From contig JAEWSL010000003.1 of the NCBI GenBank assembly GCA_023398295.1, positions 1 through 20,172 on the forward strand: 20,172 bases of DNA. The letters are read 5' to 3'. Origin of the DNA: Elusimicrobiota bacterium (lineage in GTDB: Bacteria > Elusimicrobiota > Elusimicrobia > Elusimicrobiales > Elusimicrobiaceae). The notes beneath the pieces are model-generated. The model saw only the letters and a list, made by a program, of their open reading frames with translations. It was not told the DNA's origin and did not search any database. A program made the translations under genes and the position numbers. This document shows, in pieces, positions 8,176-14,607 of this stretch. Every line of letters starts with the position of its first letter. Positions within the stretch are counted from its first letter, which is position 1.

Positions 8176-9711
8176 TTAACTTTTGGTGGTGGATTTTGCC
8201 GCGCTAAACAAACTGCCTACCCACTTAATAGGTTTCACTAAAAATTGGGCTGCTTTTCCCATTTTTGAAAAGAACGTGGGGTTACCAAGTTTTGTGCCAG
8301 CTTTACCGGCCTTGAAACCTTCTTTGAAAGAATTGACTACGCTGCCAAAACAGGATAATATTATAAGCGCAGACATTACTACAAAACCTATGCTTATGCC
8401 TATACGCCAGCCTTTGCCGCTGCTTTGCGTATACTTCGCAGCATCCATCTGGCGTGTTAAGTCAAAGACAGAATTGTTTCCCCAAAACGCAAAACGCGAA
8501 AGCGCCAATATAGCCCCCGCAGCTACGACAAACGCGGCAGCCTGAGCCCACGGATTCTTAATCGTCGCAAGTTTGGAACAGACAAACATCGCCGCAGACA
8601 TAACGGCAATCATCAGAAGCAGCTTGTTAATAATTTTTTGTTTGAGATCCTGCTGTTCTTCCACCTCATCAGAGGCGTCCGTAAAAGTAGGTTTGGAGGG
8701 GGTTAAATTAAGAGTGTCGGCCTCGCGCCCCAGAGAATTTGCCGTATCGGCAATATTTAAGCCCGTCACTTCAATTCCGGCTGCGTCGGCATTGCTGCCT
8801 TCAAAAGCGTCGCGCGCAAAAGCAAACCCTTTAGCCGTCTGATTTGCAAGCGCCTCCTGCTTGCCTTTATGAGAAAATTTCGCCGAAGTTACCAGCTCGT
8901 TTACCGTATAAAGCTGTTGATTTGCGCCGCCGGCGTTTTGATTTACGCCTTCGCCGGCTTTAACGCCGTAGCCGCCCATAGAGCCCGCACGTCCGTGGGC
9001 GCGCGCGGTCATTTCCGTATCGTCTAAATTCTGAGCCGCGGTCTGCGGAATTTCTTTTGAAGCGCTGTCCTTTGCCGGCTGGGAATAAGTTGCCGGAGTA
9101 TAACTTGCCGAGGTTGAGCCGCGCGCGCCCGAAGAGCCTCCCGAGCCGCCCCCTATGCGCGAAGTCGCCTGCAGTTTGCCTTTCTCTGTGCGCATCTTTG
9201 CCGCAATGGCCTGCGCGGCTGAAGGCGTAATCCCGTTTTCATTATCGTTCTTTGCTTTAAGCGCGTTTACCCCCGCAGACAAAGCGGCCGCCTCCGGAGA
9301 GTTATTTATATCTTTTGCACCCTCGCCGTCTTGCGCGCCTGCGTCTTTTGCACCCTGTGCAGCAACAGTTTCATTAGAAAATGGAGATATGCCCGCGTTT
9401 TGCATGGCTTGGCGCGCAGCGTCGGCAGAGGCACTGCCCGCATATTGCCCGCCGTTCTCCGAGGCGCCTTTCCCGCCGCCTTTCCCGCCGCCTTTTTCGC
9501 CGCCTTTGACCTGGGCAAGTTCCACCGCGGAGGAGTCTTCACCGCCGTCAGCATAAGAAGACAAGCCCGAACCGCCCAAAACCGCTCTTTTTGCAGTTTG
9601 CGGCCCGTTACTAACAACGGCCAAACCGCCGGCGACAAGCGTGACGCCCACGGCTATGCCGATAATATTTTGCTTCGTCAAATAACCCAGGTTATTAAAT
9701 ATGTTTTTCAT
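8176..9711 (-). CDS. Gly/Ala-rich membrane protein, tandem paralogue A (operon gene 2)
   Basis: 511 aa, ATG at 9711 behind AAGGAG with a 7-nt spacer. It is a paralogue of the following gene: identical MKNIFNNLGY start and an N-terminal helix (about 14-34). Both also carry KGKL/KGQL followed by QA (here 177-182), GRAGSMGGYG here at 240-249, and an AFxGS segment (DAFEGS here, 301-306). C-terminal hydrophobic helices lie at about 362-379, 388-409 and 434-458. A distinctive GGGK repeat occupies about residues 70-82. The C-terminus ends in an amphipathic basic stretch (AAQFLVKPIKWVGSLF) instead of the acidic tail of paralogue B, so the two are not simply redundant. It lies 32 nt after gene 1. The family is unrecognised; a role in an envelope complex is inferred from topology and context. 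Confidence 0.85.
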   Translation of the reverse strand: MKNIFNNLGYLTKQNIIGIAVGVTLVAGGLAVVSNGPQTAKRAVLGGSGLSSYADGGEDSSAVELAQVKGGEKGGGKGGGKGASENGGQYAGSASADAARQAMQNAGISPFSNETVAAQGAKDAGAQDGEGAKDINNSPEAAALSAGVNALKAKNDNENGITPSAAQAIAAKMRTEKGKLQATSRIGGGSGGSSGARGSTSASYTPATYSQPAKDSASKEIPQTAAQNLDDTEMTARAHGRAGSMGGYGVKAGEGVNQNAGGANQQLYTVNELVTSAKFSHKGKQEALANQTAKGFAFARDAFEGSNADAAGIEVTGLNIADTANSLGREADTLNLTPSKPTFTDASDEVEEQQDLKQKIINKLLLMIAVMSAAMFVCSKLATIKNPWAQAAAFVVAAGAILALSRFAFWGNNSVFDLTRQMDAAKYTQSSGKGWRIGISIGFVVMSALIILSCFGSVVNSFKEGFKAGKAGTKLGNPTFFSKMGKAAQFLVKPIKWVGSLFSAAKSTTKS

Positions 9712-9743
9712 AGGAAATCTCCTTTTGCTAAAAATCTTTTTTG

Positions 9744-10778
9744 TTAGTTATCGCCGCCGCTTTTGTTGCTGCTACCGTCGTCAGAACCTATTTTGGAAAC
9801 AGCCGAACCCAGTTCTTTGGTAATTACATTTACCGCAGCCTGCGCAACAAAATTCCAAAAACATTTGGAACTTTTAATAATAGTAGGACAGGGATTGTAA
9901 TCTTTATTTTGCTTATCTTTTTGCAAAGCGTCGTCTAATTTTTTATCAAGGTCGTCATTTGTAGCTCTCATTTTATCAAGTTCTTCCTGATTGAGGGAAA
10001 GCCCTGCCGTAGCGTCCTTTTCAAGATCCGTATTTAACTTTGAAGGATCGTCCACCCCGCCGCCTTTTTGGAACGCGTCAATAGAGCCTGACGCCGCACT
10101 CTCGCTGTCCTGCGCGTTAGCCCCCTTAGAGCTTTTTGTAACGGCGTCAAAAAATCCGGTTGTGCGGCCGCCTTTAAGTTTCTCTATCATATCCTGCTTT
10201 ATCTGAGAAGCCGAAGCCCCCGAACCGCCCGTTCTTGAGCCCGAAGGATTGCGGTCGTCTTTACGCCAGGTATAGGCGCTTCCGCCGCCGGTGGCTCCGC
10301 CCGTTACGGTGTTGCCCGCGCGCAGAGAGCCTTTTGAAGTGGCCCCCGCGCGGCCTGAAGAAGGCTCCGCCCGTCTTTCCTCACGCTGCTTTTGAACGGC
10401 TTTGACCGCCGCGGCTTCTTTATAATCGGCGTCGGGGGGCATGGGTATGCCCTCCAGTTTATCCGTTTCTTGACGCTGTTCTTTTTCTTTCTCGGTGTAA
10501 ATGCCGTTTATAAGGCGGTCGCCTTCGGCAATATCTTTATACTCTTCTTTCCCGAGGACTTCCTGCTCGTCCGCCTCTTCGTCAAAAGGAAGGCGGGCCA
10601 AATCGTAAGCTTTTTGTTTGTAGTCGGTATTTGATTTTTTTGCTTTGCCGCCCCCGCTCATTAAAGGCACTACAACGGAAATTAAAAGCATAAAAACCAT
10701 CACGCAGGCAATATAAGTATAAGCCTTTTTTTGTGGGTTGCCTTTCGGCTTGTTTTGCATCTTGATTATGATAGACAT
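9744..10778 (-). CDS. Membrane-anchored hydrophilic protein, first gene of the six-gene operon
   Basis: 344 aa. The ATG at 10778 is chosen because AAGGAG sits 8 nt upstream; an internal ATG at codon 7 lacks such a site. After a short basic N-terminus, one hydrophobic helix (about 20-41) anchors the protein, and the remainder is charged and low-complexity. Residues 149-161 (KGSLRAGNTVTGG) resemble the K-G-x-L segment of genes 2, 3 and 6. GGRTTGFF at 203-210 and DAFQKGG at 234-240 sit in the same order as the GRxG and AFDGS motifs of the neighbours. A heptad-like charged stretch (about 262-292) precedes C297 and C306. It opens the operon behind a strong promoter and a 220-nt leader. Family and function not recognised. 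Confidence 0.8.
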   Translation of the reverse strand: MSIIIKMQNKPKGNPQKKAYTYIACVMVFMLLISVVVPLMSGGGKAKKSNTDYKQKAYDLARLPFDEEADEQEVLGKEEYKDIAEGDRLINGIYTEKEKEQRQETDKLEGIPMPPDADYKEAAAVKAVQKQREERRAEPSSGRAGATSKGSLRAGNTVTGGATGGGSAYTWRKDDRNPSGSRTGGSGASASQIKQDMIEKLKGGRTTGFFDAVTKSSKGANAQDSESAASGSIDAFQKGGGVDDPSKLNTDLEKDATAGLSLNQEELDKMRATNDDLDKKLDDALQKDKQNKDYNPCPTIIKSSKCFWNFVAQAAVNVITKELGSAVSKIGSDDGSSNKSGGDN

Positions 10779-11004
10779 ATTTTTTGCTCCTTCCCGTACT
10801 GTCCGCCGCCTGCGGCATACGCCCCTTAATTTTTTTGGCAGGCCGCCCTAGGAAGTACTCGGAAGTATTTGGAGCGCCCGCGCCTGCGCGTATAATATAA
10901 TAGTCTCTACATAACAAAAAACTTTGCTCCTGAAGACCCAACCCCCATACCCGCAGGGATTGCTCTTACACGGAGCTTAAAAAAATCGGCTTTTGCCTAA
11001 TACT
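10779..11004 (-). promoter_or_regulatory. Long structured 5' leader of the six-gene operon
   Basis: With a start a few nt after the -10, the leader is about 220 nt. No ORF with a ribosome-binding site is seen in it. It contains a nested hairpin (10926-10976) followed by U6, then a GC-rich segment and the AAGGAG of gene 1. A leader this long in a window where other promoters lie 6 nt from the ATG suggests post-transcriptional control. I match it to no known riboswitch class. Confidence 0.45.
10916..10976 (-). terminator. Attenuator-like hairpin plus U6 in the operon leader
   Basis: Read on the minus strand, three helices nest. GCTCC (10976-10972) pairs with GGAGC (10930-10926), inside it AAGA with TCTT, and innermost AATCCC with GGGGTT (one G-U pair) around a 10-nt loop. 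AAAG and then six T (10921-10916) follow. This is the shape of an intrinsic terminator or of a short stable RNA about 85 nt long. Pairing was worked out by eye, and the stem is interrupted, so termination efficiency is uncertain. Confidence 0.4.
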
Positions 11005-11033
11005 AGTATAGCGGCTTTAGACAAAAAAGTCAA
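11000..11033 (-). promoter_or_regulatory. Sigma70-type promoter of the six-gene operon with palindrome at -10
   Basis: On the minus strand TTGACT (11033-11028) and TATACT (11010-11005) are separated by exactly 17 nt; each matches the consensus at five of six bases. A perfect 10-bp palindrome, ATACTAGTAT (11000-11009), overlaps the -10 and could be an operator. The -35 starts 8 nt after the toxin gene's stop, so this promoter sits at the junction of the AT-rich block and the operon. Confidence 0.8.
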
Positions 11034-11040
11034 GCCCTTT

Positions 11041-11424
11041 TCAAACATTTAATTTTGTATGTTCCCTTATAAAGGCCTTAATCTTGCCAGGGGTATATTT
11101 TGATAATAATGCAGACTCTTGCATTTGTTTTAAAAGAGGACTTGGAACTGGGGTTTTTTTCTTTATAATATTTTTTCTAATTTTCTCCTCTAGATTGTCT
11201 ATATCTTCAATACGTGCCTGAGGGAAATTAGCATAAGAAACACTTTGAGTAAGCTCCGTATACTCTCCACTATAAATTTTAAGAGTCCGATCTTTAGTTA
11301 CAGAGGTTATGTTAACGCAAACTGTTTTATTGATTTTATTAACAGCCAAAATGACTACCCAAAAATGGCGTTTAGGTTCTTGAGTGGACAACATTGCCAA
11401 AAAAACATCGCCTGTATTAATCAA
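11041..11424 (-). CDS. Probable PemK/MazF-fold toxin of a Panacea toxin-antitoxin pair
   Basis: 127 aa with a TTG start at 11424, supported by GGAGAG about 6 nt upstream and by an 8-nt overlap with the end of the antitoxin gene. The pattern resembles PemK/MazF-like proteins: a starting GDVFLAM strand, a KRHFWVVIL strand, VNITS (where MazF-like proteins have a P-x-T-S-type strand end), and SVSYANFPQARI. A basic linker and a helical PSPLLKQMQESALLSKYTP tail follow. MazF-fold toxins are usually sequence-specific ribonucleases; cleavage activity here is inferred. The gene is much richer in A+T than the genes on either side, consistent with horizontal transfer. The family call rests on pattern, not on alignment; another toxin fold is possible, since Panacea antitoxins pair with many toxins. 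Confidence 0.6.
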   Translation of the reverse strand: MINTGDVFLAMLSTQEPKRHFWVVILAVNKINKTVCVNITSVTKDRTLKIYSGEYTELTQSVSYANFPQARIEDIDNLEEKIRKNIIKKKTPVPSPLLKQMQESALLSKYTPGKIKAFIREHTKLNV

Positions 11425-11977
11425 AGATTCTCTCCATTTGTGCTTGCTCTGCTAATCTAAATAAAACATCTTTTACTTCTTGTTTAGATTTTCCACAAAC
11501 AGACAAAATATCCTCAGGTGTTATTAAGATTCTTCCACCATTGGGATCTTTCCACTCCGGCAAATTTTTATGTGTCCAGTCCACTAAATCCCATCTTTGC
11601 ATCTTTCCATATGATGAATATATAGTATTTGCAACTTCCACCTCATAATCAGACAGAAATTCTAATATAGACCGGAGGTCTTTCTTTTTTAATTCTATTT
11701 CAAAATTAGCAGGTACAGAAATATATTTATTCCAAGAGGTAGTCGTTCTGTTTGGTTCTGTAATCAAATCCATAACATTGCTTAGAATAGGTCCATTTTT
11801 AAGAGAGTAAAAGTCATCATTGGTAACAAATTGTCCAATTTTACATAAACTAGTTCTATCTACTAAATACATAAGCTTGATAAGTTTCATATAACTCATC
11901 TTGCCATTCGCTTTTTGTAGAAATAAAACAGCTAAGGCTGTTGCTTTTTCTTCATTAAATCTTGGTTTATTTATCAT
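11417..11977 (-). CDS. Panacea-domain (SocA-like, DUF4065) antitoxin
   Basis: 186 aa. The Panacea/SocA signature is visible: a helix with KLIKLMYLVDR at 31-41, then DDFYSLKNGPILSNVMDLI at 54-72 and a C-terminal DWTHKNLPEWKDP. The domain is known as a promiscuous antitoxin that neutralises unrelated toxins encoded next to it, and from the Caulobacter SocA proteolytic adaptor. The downstream gene overlaps by 8 nt, giving antitoxin-first translational coupling. The ATG at 11977 has no Shine-Dalgarno sequence, and a promoter-like TTGAAA/TAAAAT pair ends 6 nt before it, so the mRNA may be leaderless. Low GC compared with neighbours suggests a recently acquired element. The domain call is firm; which toxin it neutralises is inferred from position. 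Confidence 0.85.
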   Translation of the reverse strand: MINKPRFNEEKATALAVLFLQKANGKMSYMKLIKLMYLVDRTSLCKIGQFVTNDDFYSLKNGPILSNVMDLITEPNRTTTSWNKYISVPANFEIELKKKDLRSILEFLSDYEVEVANTIYSSYGKMQRWDLVDWTHKNLPEWKDPNGGRILITPEDILSVCGKSKQEVKDVLFRLAEQAQMERIFD

Positions 11978-12261
11978 ATTTATATTTTACCAGTTTTCGC
12001 AATATTTTCAATACACTATATAAACTCTCCCTTTTATTTTATACTTTATTCGGCCCTAGAAGTCCATACCTTATATAATATATGTTATTTCTATATGTAC
12101 TTTTCAACATTCACAAAAATACAGAAAATTGTGCTTCTAAAAAAGCCCATTACCATTACTAAAACAATTTGTACTTGTGAAGTAAAACTAAAAAGCAAAA
12201 TTTACAATTTGCTATAATTGACTTATTCCACATATAGTGTACTGTATACGAACTAAAAAAA
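11978..12261. other. AT-rich intergenic region upstream of the toxin-antitoxin pair
   Basis: These 284 nt are strongly AT-rich and carry no ORF with a ribosome-binding site on either strand. They contain the antitoxin promoter candidate at the low-coordinate end. Near the other end is a dyad TATA-N2-GTAC-N2-TATA (12233-12248), 16 nt from the stop of the TPR gene. No clear terminator for the TPR operon is visible: only T7 directly after the stop, without a convincing stem. Confidence 0.6.
11984..12011 (-). promoter_or_regulatory. Candidate promoter of the Panacea antitoxin gene, leaderless geometry
   Basis: Minus-strand TTGAAA (12011-12006) and TAAAAT (11989-11984) are 16 nt apart. Six nt (ATAAAT) separate the -10 from the ATG, so transcription would start at or next to the start codon. 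No Shine-Dalgarno sequence is present. AT-rich sequence makes chance matches more likely here. Confidence 0.5.
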
Positions 12262-13317
12262 TCAGGAAAGACTCTCTAAGTAGGTAAACAGGCCTTCTTT
12301 CTTTGCGCGGGCTACAGCGGCAAAATAAATTTTTTGCGCCTGCGCCTTTTTGCCCAGAACATATAAAAGCTGGGCTAAAGAAATTTCTGTTAACAACTGT
12401 CCGCGGATTTCGTCTGAGTTTGCAAAAAGTTTTTTTGCCGCCGTAAGTTCCAAAAGCGCTTCCTTAAGTTTATTTTGCCGCTTTAGGATATCGGCCTTGC
12501 CCCATTTTACAAAACCCAAATCCACATTGTCGTTGATGGAGGTATAAAGTTTATCTGCAACGGCGTATCTTTTAAGCGCAATATCATATTTGCCAAGCTG
12601 CCTTAAACCGTTTGCCATGCCGCAGTTTGTATACGCTTTGCCAAAAATATCCTGAGAAAGCTTAAATATTTTTTCCGCAAGTTCATAATTTTTAACGCAG
12701 GCCTTTATATCGCCGGCAATACGGCTTATGCCGGCAAGCCCGCAATAGGCGTAGGCGGCCGATAAATCATCACCGCAGACGCCAGAGAGCCTGGCGGCCT
12801 CTTTGAAATAAATAACGCCCGCCTTAAAATCCCCTTTAAGACGGCAAATGCCGCCCAAAGACCAATAAACAAAGCTCTGTCCCGCAATGTCTTTTATCTC
12901 TTTGTAATAGACCATAACGCGCTTTAGGAGGCAAGAACTTTCATCAAGCCTGCCTTGCGCGCGCAAGGCCAAAGCCTGCTCCAAAACGGCCTGCATTTTA
13001 AGGTCCCAAAAGGCCGCGCTGCCGCCGCAAAGTTTAAGCGCGCAAAGAGCGGTTTCTGAAGCCTCTTTTGCGCGGCCCAAAGTTCTTAAATTTTTTGCAA
13101 GGGAAAGCAGAATTTCAATTTTAAGCGTCTTGTCCTTACAGTTTGAAAGCGCGGCTTTGCAGGCTTTTAGCGAAGGCTCAAAAAAACCGCTTAAGCGCAA
13201 AGCCTCCGCATAGAGAAAAAGAGTTTTTGCGTCTGTACCTTTATATTTCTTTAATATCTTTACCGCGGCAAGGGGGCGGCCTTCGTCAAGCATGGTTTCA
13301 ATTTTATCAGGTTCCAT
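12262..13317 (-). CDS. TPR-repeat protein (last gene of the five-gene operon)
   Basis: 351 aa from the ATG at 13317, preferred because GGAG lies 8 nt upstream. An in-frame ATG at 13353 would add 12 residues but has no ribosome-binding site and starts 1 nt after the stop of the previous gene. The protein is helical throughout, with at least four units of about 40 residues in the C-terminal two thirds. Each has an aromatic/small/G-[LMK]-A/G pattern such as AYCGLAGISRIAGD, TNCGMANGLRQLGK and VKWGKADILKRQNK, typical of 40-residue TPR variants. No signal peptide or membrane helix is visible, so it is probably cytoplasmic and binds other proteins. Being co-transcribed with a receiver protein suggests a partner in that signalling output (inference). 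Confidence 0.85.
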   Translation of the reverse strand: MEPDKIETMLDEGRPLAAVKILKKYKGTDAKTLFLYAEALRLSGFFEPSLKACKAALSNCKDKTLKIEILLSLAKNLRTLGRAKEASETALCALKLCGGSAAFWDLKMQAVLEQALALRAQGRLDESSCLLKRVMVYYKEIKDIAGQSFVYWSLGGICRLKGDFKAGVIYFKEAARLSGVCGDDLSAAYAYCGLAGISRIAGDIKACVKNYELAEKIFKLSQDIFGKAYTNCGMANGLRQLGKYDIALKRYAVADKLYTSINDNVDLGFVKWGKADILKRQNKLKEALLELTAAKKLFANSDEIRGQLLTEISLAQLLYVLGKKAQAQKIYFAAVARAKKEGLFTYLESLS

Positions 13318-13354
13318 TTTTTTATCTCCGCAGGCGCGGCCGTCCGCGCGCATA

Positions 13355-13711
13355 TTATTTGCAAAATTCTTCTATATCAATTTGTGAAATTTGGGGAAGG
13401 GTAAAAAATTTATCCCTAAGTTTTTTCGCGCGCGGACTTTTCTTCCACATACAAAAAACAGCCAGCGCGCCGGCGGCGTTAAAAACATAAGGCAAACGCT
13501 TTGCGTAGCGCAGCCTCTCGGCGCGCGTAAAGCAGTAGTTTTGCGTTAAATCCTCCGTTTCGCTTTTGTTAAGCATAAAGAAGCCGTTTTGCGGCAGCAG
13601 GTCTTTACCGCGCCGTAAAAAAGAGGAAAAGTTCTTTGTAGTCGTGCCGAGCTCTTTTGCCAAATCGGCGTCGGTAATAACTTTTTGACTGCGTATCATG
13701 CGAAATAACAA
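13355..13711 (-). CDS. ORF6N-like domain protein
   Basis: 118 aa. The start is TTG at 13711, supported by GGGAGG 5 nt upstream; the in-frame ATG at 13699 would be too far from it. The sequence follows the ORF6N pattern seen in phage-related and bacterial DNA-binding proteins. Residues 6-20 (IRSQKVITDADLAKE) match the usual I-R-x-Q-K-V-x-x-D-x-D-L-A-x-x, FFMLNKSE matches F-x-x-L-T-K-E, and LPYVFNAAG matches L-P-Y-A-F-T-E-x-G. A charged helix follows. Residues usual in the family (LYG after DLAE, TEQG) are altered, so it is divergent. It lies 15 nt after the receiver gene and 37 nt before the TPR gene's preferred start. DNA binding is inferred; it might be the transcriptional output of the receiver protein next to it. 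Confidence 0.65.
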   Translation of the reverse strand: MLFRMIRSQKVITDADLAKELGTTTKNFSSFLRRGKDLLPQNGFFMLNKSETEDLTQNYCFTRAERLRYAKRLPYVFNAAGALAVFCMWKKSPRAKKLRDKFFTLPQISQIDIEEFCK

Positions 13712-13726
13712 GACAACCTCCCGCCG

Positions 13727-14092
13727 TCAGGAAATCAAAAATCTTTCTATCTCGGCCAAAGTATCGCGCAAATTATACGGTTTGGCGATAAAATGGTCGG
13801 CGCCGGCCTGGGCGGCGCGCTCGCGCTGTTCGGGGCTTGTTAAAGTTGACATTACAATTACGGGCGTCTTCCAAAGCGCGTTGTCTTTTTTTATGCTTTT
13901 GCAGATTTCATATCCGCTTACATGCGGCAGCATAAGGTCAAGAAGAACAATATCGGGCTTATTCTTTTTAACGGCGGCATAAGCTTCCCGGCCGTCGCCC
14001 ACAAGCACAACGCCGTGCCCCTTTATTTCCAAAGCGGACTTAAGGGCCTGGGCAAGATTTTTGGAATCCTCTATTAAAACTATTTTTGACAT
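13727..14092 (-). CDS. Stand-alone CheY-like receiver (response regulator)
   Basis: 121 aa, one receiver domain and nothing else. The acidic pair is E8/D9, the phosphoacceptor is D52 in the strand IVLLDLMLP, the conserved Ser/Thr position is S82, and the lysine is K104 in IAKPY. All residues needed for phosphotransfer are present. Its start overlaps the stop of the preceding gene as TAATG, so translation is coupled. No histidine kinase is encoded in the window, so phosphate must come from elsewhere. With no output domain, it probably acts by protein contact, possibly with the ORF6N or TPR proteins encoded just downstream (inference). Confidence 0.92.
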   Translation of the reverse strand: MSKIVLIEDSKNLAQALKSALEIKGHGVVLVGDGREAYAAVKKNKPDIVLLDLMLPHVSGYEICKSIKKDNALWKTPVIVMSTLTSPEQRERAAQAGADHFIAKPYNLRDTLAEIERFLIS

Positions 14093-14607
14093 TAAATGTC
14101 CCTGCAGGTTTTTTGAAAAGCCTCGGCAAGTTTAACGTACTCAAGCGCATGCTTTTCCAGATTTTTTATTTCCTCTTCGCTTAACTGCCTTACTATTTTG
14201 GCGGGCACTCCCATGACAAGACTGCCGCGCGGTATTTCCTTACCCGCGGGAATTAAAGCCCCCGCGCCTATTATGCAGCCTTCGCCTATTTGCGCTTCCA
14301 TTACGATTGCGCCCATGCCTATTAAAGTATTATCCCCTATTTTCGCGCCGTGTATGACGGCGTTATGGCCTATTGTAACATTTTTGCCTATCAAAGCGGG
14401 CTTTTCATAATCAACGTGTATACAGACGCCGTCCTGCACGTTGGAGTTATGCCCTATTTCAATAGCGGCTATATCGGCGCGCAGAACGGCGTTGGGCCAA
14501 ATAGAAACGCCCTCTGCGGCTTTAACGCCGCCTATTAAAACGGCGGTCGGGTGCACATAGGCCTGCACGGCAATTTCAGGCTGACGGTTCAGAATTTTTT
14601 GCTTCAT
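14092..14607 (-). CDS. Gamma-carbonic-anhydrase-like left-handed beta-helix protein (YrdA/PaaY family)
   Basis: 171 aa, the usual length of the family. Hexapeptide repeats run from about residue 19 to 138 and form the left-handed beta-helix. The three zinc-binding histidines are in place (H64, H81, H86), with the conserved R43 in VLRAD and Q58-D59 in NVQDG. The C-terminal helix begins at about QLSEEE. Members form trimers with metal sites between subunits; some hydrate CO2, others act on thioesters or have unknown activity, so the substrate is uncertain. The start at 14607 overlaps the upstream gene by 32 nt and has only a weak GACGAG upstream, suggesting translational coupling. The downstream receiver gene shares one base with its stop. 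Confidence 0.92.
   Translation of the reverse strand: MKQKILNRQPEIAVQAYVHPTAVLIGGVKAAEGVSIWPNAVLRADIAAIEIGHNSNVQDGVCIHVDYEKPALIGKNVTIGHNAVIHGAKIGDNTLIGMGAIVMEAQIGEGCIIGAGALIPAGKEIPRGSLVMGVPAKIVRQLSEEEIKNLEKHALEYVKLAEAFQKTCRDI

Noticed and set aside
9477..9505. Short tandem repeat in the 511-aa gene as a CRISPR or satellite array
   Set aside because: It is a coding run of GGGK codons inside an intact frame, only about three units long.
10909..10950. 13-codon leader peptide in the operon leader (ATG near 10947)
   Set aside because: No ribosome-binding site, no run of regulatory codons, and its bases are already explained by the leader hairpin.
12213..12248. Plus-strand TATAAT and TTGACT in the AT-rich gap as a promoter
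   Set aside because: The two hexamers are in the wrong order and next to each other, and no plus-strand gene follows.
10978..12263. 10-bp direct repeat TAAAAAAATC on both sides of the toxin-antitoxin block, as a possible insertion footprint
   Set aside because: It is an A-tract of low complexity in AT-rich DNA and sits at uneven distances from the genes; chance is the simpler explanation.
13318..13353. Upstream ATG adding 12 residues to the TPR protein
   Set aside because: It has no ribosome-binding site, whereas GGAG is well placed before the ATG at 13317.
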